Notes under the pieces: generated by a model
What the model was told of the DNA's origin: nothing
Seen by the model: the letters and a program-made list of their open reading frames with translations, nothing else
The model's database searches: none
DNA from: Circinella umbellata
Taxonomy: Eukaryota; Mucoromycota; Mucoromycetes; Mucorales; Lichtheimiaceae
DNA length: 64,000 nt
Assembly (NCBI GenBank): GCA_025093555.1
Contig: JAIWNF010000010.1
Coordinates: forward strand, 864,853-928,852
Direction of reading: 5' to 3'
Shown: in pieces, positions 1 through 13,001 of the stretch
How the letters are laid out: each line of letters starts with the position of its first letter
Position numbering within the stretch: the first letter of the stretch is position 1
Program-made: the position numbers and the translations under genes

Positions 1-719
1 TGTATCGATTTGTTTTACTTGAAGAGATCAATTATATTTTACATTATATCATCATGGTAACAAAAATACAAAAGCTTGTTTAAACACGTATGATCATGTT
101 CAAATAATTTTTCCAATTGTATCACTTCCAACGATCTATAAAAATCTTTAAGAGGGGAAGTAAACACATGAACTCTTTTACCCAAATAGTATGAGTTCGA
201 ATTATTTATACCGTAACTATATATCTACGTAGTAATACACTGGTATGGATGTTTCTAAAATACATTTGTCAAAGTTAGTAAATAGCATTAACAAAAGTTC
301 CACAGATCAAGTGCAGCCGTGGGGAATAATAATTTACAGCCCCCGCTGCAAGTTTTTTATACTGTTATCAATGCCAATTTAAGCCCGTGCGCTTCAGTCT
401 GAGATAAAAGTTGCGTATCCTGTTTCCCAGACGCTTTTACTTTATTTCTTTCACCTTTTCCATTTTAACATTTGGGAAATCAACGCGTCTTTTGAAAAAT
501 ATACACAAGCGCACATTCTGTTTGTTTTTGCACAAAGTATGTTTAATTAAAATATTTGGTTTTTTTTAAAGAAAAGAAAAGAAAAAAACTTTCTTTTTGA
601 ACAATCTATCAAAAATAAAAAAATAACTTTTCTTTATACTTTTACAATCATATATTTGTTTATTCATTTATATGGTACAAACACTATTATTATTATACTT
701 ACACTGATTATTGTTTTAG
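1..719. other. AT-rich noncoding DNA
   Basis: No open frame of useful length on either strand and no recognisable RNA gene or repeat copy was seen. The stretch leads into the tandem repeat that follows. Confidence 0.5.
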
Positions 720-2710
720 AAATATAGTAACCGTTGTGTAATCACCATTTAAAATGGAAAGCAAAGACTTAAAATTGTATTTGAACTTTGAAATCTTTCA
801 TTATTGCGAATTGTTTTGTTCAAGTAAGTAAATACTCTTTAACTTTTTGTTAATCAACTTAAACTTTTTATTAATCTTTTGTAATCGCTTTTTTAAAGTT
901 TCAGTTCTGCTGTGACCCACCGCCTAATTTGGAAAACAAGACCTGAAATTTGTATTTGAACTTTTGAATTCTTTCATTAAGGGACTTGATTTGTTCAAGT
1001 AAGAAAATACTTTCTTCTAACAATTTATTTAATTGAAACATTTTATGAGGTCCTGTTTTACTAAAGGCAATATATAATAGATAGAAACGATGGAAATAGG
1101 CGATTTCCTTTTTTTTCTTTATGTCTTCAATATATATGGTAGTGGGCTACATAATTTGACTCTTCCAAATCTTGACTTGTTTTACTTGTTGGGATTTTGG
1201 AGATCGATGCGTGGAATACATTATTGTTTTACTGACAGTCTAAAGAACTGCCTTCACTCATCAACGGCGCCTCTTTCTCTCTTACCATAACTCTTTTATG
1301 GTATCCTTTTATGGGATTCTTGGATTACATGCCGGTTCACACATACGACCATCCCGGACATGATGGTGTAAAAAACTGTGTCTGGCAGCCACGTGTAGGC
1401 GTGTTGATTTGCCGCTCGGGTGAAGGGCGAAATGTAGACCACTAGCACTGTCCCGTAACAGTAATAAATACCGCGTATACAAGCAACCAGGAGTTAGGCG
1501 CCCTGGTGTCAGGTGTGTAATTCCAAGGATGAGGGATTGATGGGGGTGAGTGGTGCGTCCGGTTCAAGATTTTCGCTTGGTGTTGGCATAGTAACCTCCT
1601 TCTGATTTCTCTCTCTTTTTCGAGACTACTCAGATGCGGTATATATAATTATTTCTTCTTTCCTAAATCGCTAAGATAATGGTATGGTAATCATTACTGA
1701 TAAAAAATATGATATAATTTAAAAGAAGTTCAATTGTGCTAAACATTTTATTAATATTATTATTATTATAGACATTGAATACTCCATTACTGCAAACTAT
1801 TTTGTTCAAGTAAGAAACGATCTTTTTGATTGTTGTTAATCAACGGTGCCGTTGTGACCCACCGCTTAATTTGGAAAACAAGACCTGAAATCATATTTGA
1901 ACTTTTGAATTCTTTCATTGTAGGACTTGTATTGTTCAAGTAAGTAAACACATTCTTTTAACTATTTATTTAATTGAACCATTTTATAAAATATTGTTTT
2001 ACTAAAGACATTATATAATAGGTAGTAACGATGGAAATAGGCGATTTCCTTTTTTTTCTTTATGTCTTCAATATATATGGTAGTGGGCTACATAATTCGA
2101 CTCTTCCGAATCTTGACTTGTTTTACTTGTTGGGAATTTGAAGATCGATGCGTCGAATACATTATTGTTTTATTGACAGCCTAAAGAATGCCTTCACTCA
2201 TCAATGGTGCCTCTTTCTCTCTTACCATAACTCTTTTATGGTATCCTTTTACGGGATTCTTGGATTACATGCCGGTTCACACATACGACCATCCCGGACA
2301 TGATGGTGTAAAAAACTGTGTCTGGCAGCCACGTGTAGGCGTGTTGATTTGCCGCTCGGGTGAAGGGCGAAACGTAGACCACTAGCACTGTCCCGTAACA
2401 GTAATAAATACCGCGTATACAAGCAACCAGGAGTTGGGCGCCCTGGTGTCAGGTGTGTAATTCCAAGGATGAGGGATTGATGGGGGTGAGTGGTGCGTCC
2501 GGTCCAAGAAGCTTTCCGTCTGGTGTTGCCATAGTAATCTCTGTCTGGTTTCTTACTCTCTCGGGACTACATAAATGAGATATATGTAATAGTTTTTTCT
2601 TTCCTGAATCGGGTGAATATTGGTATGGCAATTATAATGATAAAAAGAATCACATAAATGAAAACGTCATAATTGTACTAAATGTTCTATTGATATTATC
2701 ATTATTATAG
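720..2710. repeat. Tandem duplication, unit about 941 bp, with an older third partial copy
   Basis: Two units stand head to tail: the sequence from about 911 recurs from about 1853, that at 1090 recurs at 2031, and that at 1521 recurs at 2461, so the offset stays at 940-942 bp. Identity is high in the GC-richer core (about 1300-1570 and 2240-2510) and lower near the edges. A more decayed partial copy of the unit start lies at about 735-850. Each unit has short exon-like blocks between TAG acceptors and GTAAG donors, and a recurring Gly-Lys-Gln-Asp-Leu codon run, so it may derive from a duplicated gene segment. Single-base shifts between units break the open frame in the core, which argues against current coding. 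Confidence 0.8.
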
Positions 2711-2961
2711 GTATTGCGATATATGGTAAACAAGACCTGCATGAAAAACTAAACAAGCATAAAACATCTGCTTTCTGGCAACAAAAATTGTCACTACCAC
2801 CAATTGCATCACCGTTCTCTTCGAATCGGCTTTTGGATCTGCTTCACCTACGCTTTCCCGCTGACAATAGCAATTGGTCTAATCATCTGCCACAAGTCAG
2901 TCTCATTTTACAACGACCTAGACCATGCTTTGGCGATCGGGTTTTGCAGGATATTCCTTAG
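2711..2961 (+). pseudogene. Exon-like open segment after the tandem repeat, unknown
   Basis: An open frame of about 82 codons follows an ATTATTATAG acceptor-like site and ends in TAG. Its start shares the Gly-Lys-Gln-Asp-Leu run seen in the upstream repeat units, and the rest is Leu/Pro/Arg-rich with an FWQQKLSLPP stretch. GC content and codon usage are higher than the surrounding DNA, so it was probably once coding. No start codon, upstream exon or family could be assigned. It may be the 3' exon of the gene that was tandemly duplicated, or part of an old retroelement. Confidence 0.35.
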
Positions 2962-4247
2962 AACAACTATTTAAAAGTACCTTCAATTTTGGAGTACTTT
3001 TTTTGCAGTAGTAGTTGGACAACACTGGAGAATATGCACACGGTTGACCGGATTTACTGAAAATTACCAACTATAAAAGGCCCTTTGCGGTACTTTGAAG
3101 TAATGATTTTTGTAAAATTATATATTACATTTGTTTTTGTCTAGTATTAATGTAATATTTCTTCTGGAATAATTTATATGCATTTAATAAATCAATCATA
3201 TATCAATTTTGTAAATTTTAATTTTTATTAGTTGAACAAATACAAAAGTCACTTTTTTTGAAAAGTACTATCCCCCATTTATACTGAAGAAGAGAAAGTG
3301 ACACACATAATCATAAACTCTTTAAAAATAACCTGCCCTCTTTTTAGATAATAAGCACTGCCTTTTTTTGTGTGCCTTCATTAATATACTTGTAGTTTTT
3401 TTTTTACCACTGTCGCTAGTCTAGTGTTATTATTGAACTGTTGAATTTGGATTATGATAATAAAAATGTGGTTTGTTAGTACCAGATATTTGTTCATCCA
3501 ATATCACTTAATCTCTTATTATGATGACAGACCTCGACTTCTAATTACTTTTTGTTACATTGTATTTGTGACACGTGGCTACATATGCATCGCTCGGGAT
3601 ACGCCTTATTTAAAGAAATACAAACTTTGTCCTTTTGAACTTAAGAAGCAGCAAGATGATCAACGCCAAATAACATCATCAGTATAATAATCGCAATGTT
3701 TAAAAAACCGACTGCTTTATTATTTAATTGGCGACTGAGAACTAGCATGAATCTTCAATTTCAACTGCACCCGAAAAAACACGGCACCCTCACTATACAA
3801 AGGTACCTCTTCACATCTGGAATAAATACATGTAAAAAAAAAAGCCTACTATTTTTCCTTATGCTGACTGTTTACTCTTCGGCGACTGAACAGCATGAAT
3901 CTTCTTCAATCACACCCAAATTTTAATATATCATAAAAGTTATATATTTTATAATATATATATATATATATAAAAGAAAGAAAGAGAGATTCATACAATA
4001 AAAAAAAAATAGAAAAACAGAGGGGCGCAAAGTGTCCCTGAATAGAGGAGGGTAAAAAAAAAAGAGCTGTAAGAGGTTAATTTGTTTGTTTTCAAAAAAG
4101 GTGAAAACAAGGTATAATCATATTATATTTATATACGAAAAAAAAACATGTGGAATGTTTTGAACTAAAGGGGAAGAAAAGGTTGCTGTCGTTGTTGTTG
4201 TGTAATGATAAGGTTGTAATAGTTAATTTATATTATTTGTTATTTTT
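2962..4247. other. AT-rich intergenic DNA with TA run and decayed short repeat
   Basis: Short frames at 3454-3687 and 3696-3926 have no recognisable domains. Two imperfect copies of a block reading GGCGACTGA...AGCATGAATCTTC occur at about 3730-3770 and 3880-3925, so this looks like decayed repeat DNA. A (TA)n run lies at about 3945-3975, followed by purine-rich DNA towards the dynactin gene 3' end. Confidence 0.5.
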
Positions 4248-6418
4248 TTATGGAGCAGTACTCAATGCACCCACACGTTGTACAAGATCTGTCATTCGAC
4301 TATCAATGATATTGATATTACTATTAACAGTTTCTTCATTTTCTTTGACACTCTTTTGAAGCTATTATAATAATAATAATCATTATTGAGTATTAGTATC
4401 AGTATTATTCAACTAAATACAAATAGATAGAAAAATGCTATTTACCAATTCACAAGCTGTGGCAAGATTTTTGAGTTCATCTGTCATACGAGTTTGTTCT
4501 TCAGAAATGGTTTTTACAGATCGACCAAATGTAGATGCTTCAGTATGAAGACCTTGTAAAGCTTTTAAACGAGTAAGTAATGCTGGTGTTAAATTAAGAA
4601 GTGGATCAATTTTTTCCATCGATGAAAACAATTGATTGACCTATTATAATAATAACTAATGAGTTAATTTATAAACATAGACGAATGATAAAATATAGAA
4701 AATAACTTTTTCTTACTTTTTCTTCTGTATCACTAGAAAGTCCTTGTCCTTCTTTATTTTCATTATTGGATAAATTAGTGGTACTACTGTTATTACCATT
4801 ACCAACAGTTCCAGGTAAAGAAGTAGTACTAGAAAGTCCAAAATTAAGTGATAAATCTTTACGACCTGATTTAAGTTCATTCAGTCTATCCAATTCACTA
4901 ATTAATACTTTAACTCTTCTAGCAACTATTTCCAATTGTCTTGGTTGAGCTAAAATAGTAATTTGTTGTTCAAGTTTTGATACAGATCCAATAAGTGAAG
5001 ATGTAGCGAGACTAGATGGCTATCACATAGAATATATGTTAATATCTATATCTCTTCAGATAGTATTCCCTCTCCCCCCCTTCTTTTCTCTCCCTTTTAT
5101 ACTTTATAAATACATATATCCTCAAACCAAAAAAAAAAAAAACTTACCAAATCATCTAAACCACTACCTGAACTAGATCCAATTAATGATTCTAATTTAG
5201 CAATTCTTTCATCAATATCTGCCACTTTACTTTCTTTATGCATTTTGGCTGTTTCTGGGGTATAGTAAAGTTCATAAGTAAGAACCTATTATCAAAAAAA
5301 AAAAAATAATCAATATATCAATCAGAATTTGCTATATGCGACTCATTTCTCATATATTCATAATAATACTTTACATCGCCTTTATCATTCTTTTCAATAA
5401 GAACAGTATCATCACTTTCATTATTATTTTCATCTTTTTCAACAGTAGCAAGAGCAGTCGATTTATAGGCTTCTAATTGTTTAATAAGTCGTTTCGCTTC
5501 ATCCACTCGATTACCATAACTTGTTGTTTCATCCACTTGCGTTTCACCCAAATTCTTTCCAAGTCTTGTTAAATCGGATTGTAAAAATGATATTTGTGAA
5601 AGTAAATCAGCTTGGCTCACATTGTCTTCTTCTTCTTCTTTTTCTGATTCCTGAAAAAAATAAAAAAATAAAAATCAGTTAGAGAAGCGTTTTTTCTCTT
5701 ATATAATTCCAAACAAACCTTTTTCTTTTCAATTTCTTCATTTAATTCTTGTATTTCAAATTTCAAACGTCGAAGTTTTTGAATAGAAGTTTCTTGTAAC
5801 TCTAAATCTTTTGGTAAAAGTTCATATTCGTTTGTTTCTAAAGCAGTAGGTCGACGTACATAGCTACGATACATTGCTTTTTTTCTACGTGTTAAACGAT
5901 CAGTAAAATCTATCATTAAAACATAGAGTTATTAGTGTTTAGTATTAAAATGTATTTATATATGTATATAACAAGTAAACTAATAATAATAATAGTAATA
6001 AACGAACCAATGCCCGAGGTTTCAACAATACTATCTTTAAAACGTGCACTGGCATCTTTTACTGAAACTCGAGATCGTACAACATTTTCATTTCCATCAT
6101 CTTCATCACTTGACTAAAAATAAATAATAAAAGTATATGTATTAAATGAGTTAATAAGTTTTTGATAAGAAAATGTACTGTTTTTTTTATGATAGTAGTA
6201 TATATATATATTTATATATTTATATACCTGACCACCTAACGTATTAGTAAGTGGGCCTACATCACCCGAATCTGGAGTTTCAAAGACATCAGGTTGATCA
6301 TCCTAATTGATAATAAATTAACTGTTAGCAAATTTTGTTTTATTCATATTTGTAATAGTTGTTTAGAAAGAAAAGCAAAGTTTACAATATCAGGAAGAGT
6401 AGAATATTTGGAAGCCAT
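4248..6418 (-). CDS. Dynactin subunit 2 (dynamitin, p50)
   Basis: Nine exons join to 476 codons: 6386-6418, 6228-6302, 6008-6113, 5719-5909, 5375-5650, 5148-5285, 4717-5019, 4446-4640 and 4248-4361. All have GT-AG introns and matching phase. The N terminus (MASKYSTLPDI, then DQPDVFETPD) is the conserved dynamitin start that binds Arp1, and most of the remainder is heptad-type coiled coil with a YELYYTPE segment near the middle, as in the family. Dynamitin holds the dynactin shoulder together, coupling cytoplasmic dynein to its cargo along microtubules, which in hyphae means nuclear and vesicle transport. Length is close to the usual 400-450 aa, with an Asn/Ser-rich insert near residue 350 making it slightly longer. 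The start is fixed by the conserved N terminus. Confidence 0.93.
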
Positions 6419-7463
6419 TGGACGCGGGAGGGCGGGTTTATAACACAAAAGTTAGAGAAGAAGGCAAGAAGAGGTTTTGTTGTGCAGGAATACTAAAAAA
6501 AAAAACATCATCAACAATTGTCTGAAATTCAAAAATTCTCTTTCCAAGTTTGGGATGAAAGGGGAAAACGTACCTTAAAACAAAAAGTTTCATTCATTTA
6601 TAAACCTGTCTCTATATAATGTCAATAAGATCATATTATATACTCATTTAGTAAGTAATAAGATTTTCTTATTGAAATAATACGATAGAGTATAAGGATA
6701 TGATGAATAACTATATATCCATTAATAAAGAGTGTAATGAGCAGTAATTGGACCAAAAGATAGAATCAACTTGACTCAATTTCATCATGAAAAATAATGC
6801 TTTACATCTGGTCAAAAAGAATCCTATTATTAAGTCTTTTGAAAAGTAGTAAGTAGTAATAAGTTTTCTACATTTCTATGATAAATAGAAATCATTTCTC
6901 CCTATCCCAATTTTTATAGTTTTGGGTTCGCACTTTCCTTTTTAAGAAAGATTATAGAAGAGGGGACAGGTTAGATAAAACGTCTAATATTCTTTAATTA
7001 TACACAACAAATAATAATTTTAAAATTTTCTACATACGACAAAAGGAGTAGTGAAGAAAAGGTTGTTAGTATAAAGAATGATTTGGTGATATATAGAATT
7101 GTAGTTTTTTTTTATTATAATAATATAAGGTTATGCACAATGAAATATAATATAATATATAAAAAAAGATATTGAAAATAATAATATAATACATAATAGT
7201 AAGAAAAAGGTAAGAGAGAAATAATATGAATACTTTACATAAGATGTATTGAATGCCTCGTGTAATGTGTGTGTGTGAGAGTGAGTATATATATGTTATG
7301 TGTAATGTTATGTATACGTACATGTAAATGATGAATTGTTTTGTATATAATAATAATAGAAAGTATAATATGAAAAAAAAGGGGTGCGGGGGAAGGGGTA
7401 GGATGAGTGGGGGAAAAGATCTTGTTGATAATAGCACAAACCCCATTATTTTTCTCTCTTTTT
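6419..7463. other. Intergenic DNA between dynactin gene 5' end and the FYR gene 3' end
   Basis: This holds the presumed promoter of the dynactin gene next to 6419 and the terminator region of the FYR-domain gene near 7463. Overlapping low-complexity frames at 7066-7567 consist of TA/GT-rich microsatellite-like sequence and are not credible genes. Confidence 0.5.
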
Positions 7464-9021
7464 TTAAAAAATTTCATTATCGTTGTCACTGTGTAATTGA
7501 TCTACTTGATCATCATCGTTATTATCATTCTCATTATATTTATGTCCAAATCCATTCATCACTTTAAAAGGAGAAGGTGATATAGGCTGAAGTAAATTAC
7601 TAATTGAATGTGGATTATTATAAGAATCATTTTTTTGTTGTTGTAAACTTGACATATTCTCATTCGTTGTTTTTTCTTGATTCTGATTATGTTGTTGTTG
7701 ATAACGATGTTGATTATGTTGAGAAACAGCAGAAGTAATGAAACTTAATGAAGTTGAATTAGAAGGTGGAGATGGTAAAGGTGTTGTTGAAGAAGGTTTT
7801 ATAAATGAATTATTATCATCATCCATATCCACTTCTTCCATATCATCAGGAGGACGCATGTTATTATTTTGAGGGCGTACATTGGCGTTTCCCATTTGTT
7901 CCAGATTACCACGTTTTTTTTGAGCAGCCGCCATAACGCCTTTGGCAGCCCGTGGTTCCATTTCTTCAAAATTTTGTCGTACATAATGTCGTAATTTATA
8001 AGCATTGGGTAAATCTTGAATCATTTTAGCAATGGTAGGATGTTTAAAACCATAATAATCAGGTCCACTGGCAGAATTAGAATGTTCTCTTTGACGAATT
8101 TCATTACTTCGACGTACTACGACCGTCCAAGCCCCTGTAGCTGAATTAGCAATAATAGGTTGATCTGGCATATCAGCAGCTACAATATGAAAACGAGGAC
8201 CATCTCCACCATCTAATATAGTAGATACAATACTTGTATTACTGTGAGGATTGATCATACTAGGATAGGTACGTTCTACTGTAAATCCAACTGGAAAAAT
8301 ATAACGTTCATTGTGAAAAGCTTCTCTGTCATAAATGATTTTTCCTAAATTCACTACAGTTAATACACCAATTTGTTGAGGTAGTTTAATGTTTCCATTT
8401 TCATCTCTTTCAACGGGTTGTACGCGACGTGTTTTTATTATTGTACGTGACATTTTAGATCTTTTAGGTGGTGCAGAAGCTGTCACTGTACTATTTAAAA
8501 TACTGACATTTTGTTGCTGTTGTTGTTGTTGTTGATTAGTGTCTTCATCTTCATTTTTTGGTATTTTACGTCGTCTTTGTCGTTTCATAGATAATTGTTG
8601 TTTTTCTACAGATGTTGATCTTTGTCTTGATAAAGGTTTTAATTTATTATTGTGATCTGCAGTCAGTTGTCTACTTTGATCATGTGAATGATACATTTTT
8701 TCTCCTTGATGATTACGTTGACGAAAAGAAGAAGTTGTCTTGGCTGTTATTGGTAATAATAATTCATTTATAAAATCATCATCATCTTCATATTCATCTG
8801 ATGAAGATGTTTCTATTTCAACTGTACCCATTTGTGCAATATTATCCAAAAGAACACTAATAAAAATTGAAAGATATTAGTTCTTCTCCTTCTTCTCTGT
8901 TTATATATAAAAGACTTACTTTCGTTCCATCATTAATAATCGAACTTTTCTTTTTGCTTGAGAATATTCTTTTGATATGGTTTCATTTACCTAAATAGAG
9001 AGAATGGAGAGGATTTGTCAA

Positions 9022-9070
<49 letters not shown>

Positions 9071-9228
9071 GTTACCTCCATCATGGCTTTCAGTTTTCTT
9101 TTAAGTTGTTTATATTTTTCTTCAGTAATATTTTTATCAATCATTGTTGATTGTTTTTCAACATGATTAGTTTCACTTGTCATAGGAATATTTTGAATTA
9201 TACTTGTTGAAACAATAGGAGAAGACAT
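7464..9228 (-). CDS. FYRN/FYRC-domain nuclear protein (TBRG1-like)
   Basis: Three exons (9076-9228, 8920-8990, 7464-8856) give 538 aa. The first 80 residues contain a basic coiled-coil-like segment (KYKQLKRKLKAMMEV, then YSQAKRKVRLLMMERN) like that before the FYR domains in TBRG1-type proteins. An acidic Ser/Asp/Glu patch and a Gln run follow. At about residues 235-370 is an FYRN half (VVNLGKIIYDREAFHNERYI, FPVGFTVERTY) and an FYRC half (GPRFHIVAADMPDQP to GPDYYGFKHPTIAKMIQDLPNA). FYR domains occur in chromatin proteins such as MLL, KDM5 and TBRG1 and suggest a nuclear, chromatin-linked role. The C-terminal third is Gln/Asn/Ser-rich and ends in an acidic tail. No enzymatic domain is visible. 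The upstream GTG in frame was not used because the ATG at 9228 opens the conserved region. Confidence 0.85.
9026..9071. repeat. (TTA)n trinucleotide microsatellite in intron 1 of the FYR gene
   Basis: About 15 uninterrupted TTA units lie within the first intron (8991-9075), just inside the donor. Read through, they would encode poly-Asn, so the splice donor directly before the tract matters for the protein. Confidence 0.9.
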
Positions 9229-10081
9229 TATTTCTTTTTTTTTTTCCCTTCCTCTTCCCACTTAAAAAAAACAAGTAAAGAAGTATAAAAAGGATTATTA
9301 TTATTTCTGAAAAAAAAAAAAAAGAAGAAAAAGAAGGAAAAAATGTTAAAGGAGATTGAAAAATAAAAATAAAAAAGAAGAAGAAGAAGAAGAAAGGATA
9401 AAGAAGTTTAAACTTGTTTGTTTTTTATATAAATTTGAAAAATGATGAAATGATACTTTTTAGTTGTGTGGGAAAAAACCAAAATTATTTTATAATAGAA
9501 AGAAGAAAAGGAGAAAGGGAAAAGAAGAAGTCTGGACGATGTGCCCTGATTATTTTTTTTTGTTTCGTTGGGTAATAATGATAAGAAGTGTTGGGCTTTT
9601 TTTTTTTCAAGAAAAAAGAAGTAACGTGGTCCTTCTCTCTCTCCTCCCCCCCCCCCAACCACGACCACGACCACTCCACTCCTTCTTTATTATTATAATT
9701 ATTTTCGCCGACTTGTTCCATAATTATTTACCGAAGTTTCCTTTTTTTTTAATATTAAATAAACTTGATCATTTAGAATGAACTTCTTTTTTTTAATCTA
9801 AATAACAAAATTAAAAGAATGTAACTCATGAAACTTATTTTTCAAAGTAAACTTTTTAATGAAAAAAAAAAAAAAGAATCATGACTTATTATTCTTCCGG
9901 ATTACAATAAAAAAGTAAAAAAAATAGAATATTTAAAAGGGGGTTTACAAATAAGAAAAAGAAAAGAAGTATATTTTTTATAGTTACACAAACAAATTTC
10001 TCTTTTAATACATATTATATTTTCAATAGAGAGGTAAAAGGGGAGTAGGTATTTCATAATACATATTGTTACTATTATCAA
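9229..10081. other. Intergenic DNA with homopurine and poly-C tracts
   Basis: The region contains AAG/GAA repeats (about 9380-9400), a C10 run near 9646 and long A and T runs. Overlapping open frames at 9408-9781 are translations of this simple sequence. It should hold the FYR gene promoter and the 3' UTR of the beta-glucosidase gene. Confidence 0.5.
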
Positions 10082-13001
10082 TTAAATATCAAAATTAATA
10101 CTTTGTCTAATATCTCTACTACTAGCACCAATATGAATTCTAAATGATCCTTTGGGTATTATCCATTGTTGACTAGTAACGTCCCAAATAGAAAGCTCTT
10201 GTTTACTCAAATTGAATGTTACTTGATCAGATTGTCCTTTCTTCAAAAATAGTTTTTCAAATCCACGTAAAAGTTTAGGTGGTTCATAAGCTGATTCAGG
10301 ATAAGATAAATAAGCTTGTACAATTTCTGATCCATCTTGATCACCTGTATTTTCAACTTGAACTGTTACTTGGGTATTTATATTATCATTTGTTATATTA
10401 TTCATATTGAGTTTGATATTGGTATAATTAAATGTAGTATAAGATAATCCATAACCAAATTCAAATAAAGGATCAATTCCTTTAGCATCAAAATATTTAT
10501 AACCAACTAATAAACGTTCAGTATATTCAAACTATCAAAAAAAAAAAGGATGAGTTATTATTCATTTATAATACCCAAGCAAGTCAATAATAAATAGGTG
10601 ATTGATACTTTACTTCAAATTTACTTGAAACATCAGCAGGATAATCCGTTTCTTTTTTTGCAATAGTAATAGGAAGTCGACCCGAAGGATTGACATCACC
10701 AAATAATACATCAGCAAGGGAATTGCCTGATTCTTGACCAGGTAATCCAGGCCATAAAATACCTGTAATATTTGGATGATTTTCCCATGGCATCATAACA
10801 GCATTAGCTGAATGAATAACTACAATTGTATTCTTATTTTCATCAGCAACAGCTTGAATCTAAAATATTACAATATCACTGTTAATAATTACTTTTCTGA
10901 TATAATATGAATTATTTTTTCTACGTACCAATTTATCAACATCATTATCAACTTTCAAGTGAGAAAGATCTTTCATTTCAGCAACATAAGATTTTGCAAA
11001 TACAAAAGCTATATCAGCCGTTTTAGCTATAGATGCGGCTTCAGATGTTTTTCCATCCTTTATACTAGATACAACTTCAATAGAAAGGTCGTTTGCTCGT
11101 TTTGTAATACCCTCAAGTGGCTATAATATAAATTGATTAGTATTATTCATTTGAAATAACAATGAAAAAAAAAAACAAGACTTACAGAAATGATATAAGG
11201 GATATTAGATCCACCTGATCCACCTCCTTGAATAAGTGTTCCTTTATTACATTGTGAAATAACACCACATGATGTATTATTCTTTCGACTAATATTTGAT
11301 AATTGGTTAATTATAATTGTATATCATTTTGCTTTTATATATATATATACTTTACCCTGAATCTAAACCAGCATCTGTACCAAATATAGCGATTTTTTTA
11401 ATACCAGATTTCGATGTAAGAGGTAATACATTATTCTTATTACGTAAAAGAACAATAGAAGCTGCACCATGTTCACGAATTAATTTTGCATGATCTCCTT
11501 GAACATCAATACCAGGATCTTTAAGTCCATTATTTGTATTCATTTTAATAGATGGAAAGTTTTCATCTTGTCTCATCTAAACGTAAAAAATATATATACA
11601 TATATATGTTAATTTTATAATATGTGTTAAATGATTCAATGGGTAATATATATATATTTATATACAAACCTTATACCAAGATGCAACAATGCGTCGTGCC
11701 ATATCTTTTGCACGAGTCATTTCAATCTTACTATTTTTGACAGCAGTTTTTAATGCACCACCAAAATGAATCCAACCGCCAGGCCTAAAAAAAAATATAA
11801 ATATTCGTTTAGAATTCTAAAAATTTCATAAACAATAAGTATTATATGTTATTACATTGTCATATCTAAACCATTATTCACTGCCTTTGTTGTAGAATGA
11901 GTAGCGAGCCAATCACTGTGAACAAATCCTTTGAAGTTTAATTCATCTTTAAGAATTTCATTCATAACTCTTGAATTTTCACAAGCATAGGTTCCATTAA
12001 TCTTGTTATAAGAACACATGATGGTACCTTCAAAAAAAAATAATTATTATGTATTTCCATGGATTGAATTTCTTTTATTAATAAACTTACCAACACCAGC
12101 TTCAACAGATCTTGCAAATGGCCATAAATAAACCTCATGTAAAGTACGATCATCAATAGTAACCGAGTGCTTTATCAAAAAAAAAAATCAAAAATCAAAT
12201 TAATAGAGTGTGATTAAATACGTAATAATACTAATAAAAAGGAGATTCTGTGATATATACCATCATTCGATTTGTTTCTTGTTCATTAACAATATAATGT
12301 TTTGCAGCAGCAATCTAAATAGTAAATAATAACAATTATATGTAAATGAATATATATATATGACCTGAACAAAAACTATTAAAATATAAATAACTTACAA
12401 CACCTTGACTTTGAATACCAGTAATAGTTTCTGCTGCAGCGACACCTGAAAGGAATGGATCCTAATATACAATTATACGTGATTATAATTATTAATTTAT
12501 CAAAGCAACAAGAAAATCAAGTAAAAAAAAAAAATAACATACTTCACCAAAACCTTCCCAATTACGACCTGCTTTAGCAACACGAGCAATATTCATACCA
12601 GGACCTAATTGAACATGAGCTCCTTTTCCACGAAATTCAGCACCCATGGCTTCACCTCGTTTACGTAACATTTCTTTATCAAATGAAGCAGCGATTGTCA
12701 TTCCTGCAGGAAAAGCACTTGCAAAAGGAGTACCACGTACACCTAATGGACCATCAGCAAGACAAAGAGCAGGAAAATCAGGATTGGTAGTTGCTGTAGT
12801 GATACCTGTACAAGGGCCAATAAATAAACCTCTTCCTGTACTAATATCTGCAATTTGATCCAATGTCATTTCATTGATTAATTTATCTGCTTTTTCATAA
12901 GCTTCATCCCATGATAATAAATCAACATTAATTTCAGCGGAAGAAAGGAGTGTAGTAATAGAAGTAGATAACAGCAATAAAATAGATGCTGATAACTTCA
13001 T
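10082..13001 (-). CDS. Secreted glycoside hydrolase family 3 beta-glucosidase
   Basis: Eleven exons (12543-13001, 12399-12461, 12261-12314, 12091-12169, 11856-12027, 11670-11784, 11356-11576, 11186-11288, 10929-11120, 10614-10859, 10082-10531) join without a frame break to 717 aa. A signal peptide (Lys-Leu then a Leu/Ser-rich core, cut near residue 22) marks it as secreted. The GH3 N-terminal barrel follows with LADGPLGVRG, AAAKHY and the nucleophile motif FVHSDW, Asp at about residue 257. The C-terminal part has ASIVLLRNKNNVLPL, WPGLPGQESGNSLADVLFG and FEFGYGLSYT, ending in a fibronectin III-like domain. The enzyme releases glucose from beta-glucosides such as cellobiose outside the cell. 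Length is normal for fungal GH3 enzymes that lack a PA14 insert. Confidence 0.95.

Noticed and set aside
7066..7567. Overlapping frames of 79-126 codons on both strands
   Set aside because: They translate TA/GT-rich simple sequence in several frames at once, contain no domain, and lie in the 3' region of the FYR gene.
9408..9781. Three overlapping frames near the poly-C run
   Set aside because: Both strands are open because of homopurine/homopyrimidine sequence; the proteins are low in complexity.
12646..12858. Plus-strand frame of 70 codons inside the GH3 gene
   Set aside because: Antisense shadow of exon 1 of the beta-glucosidase.
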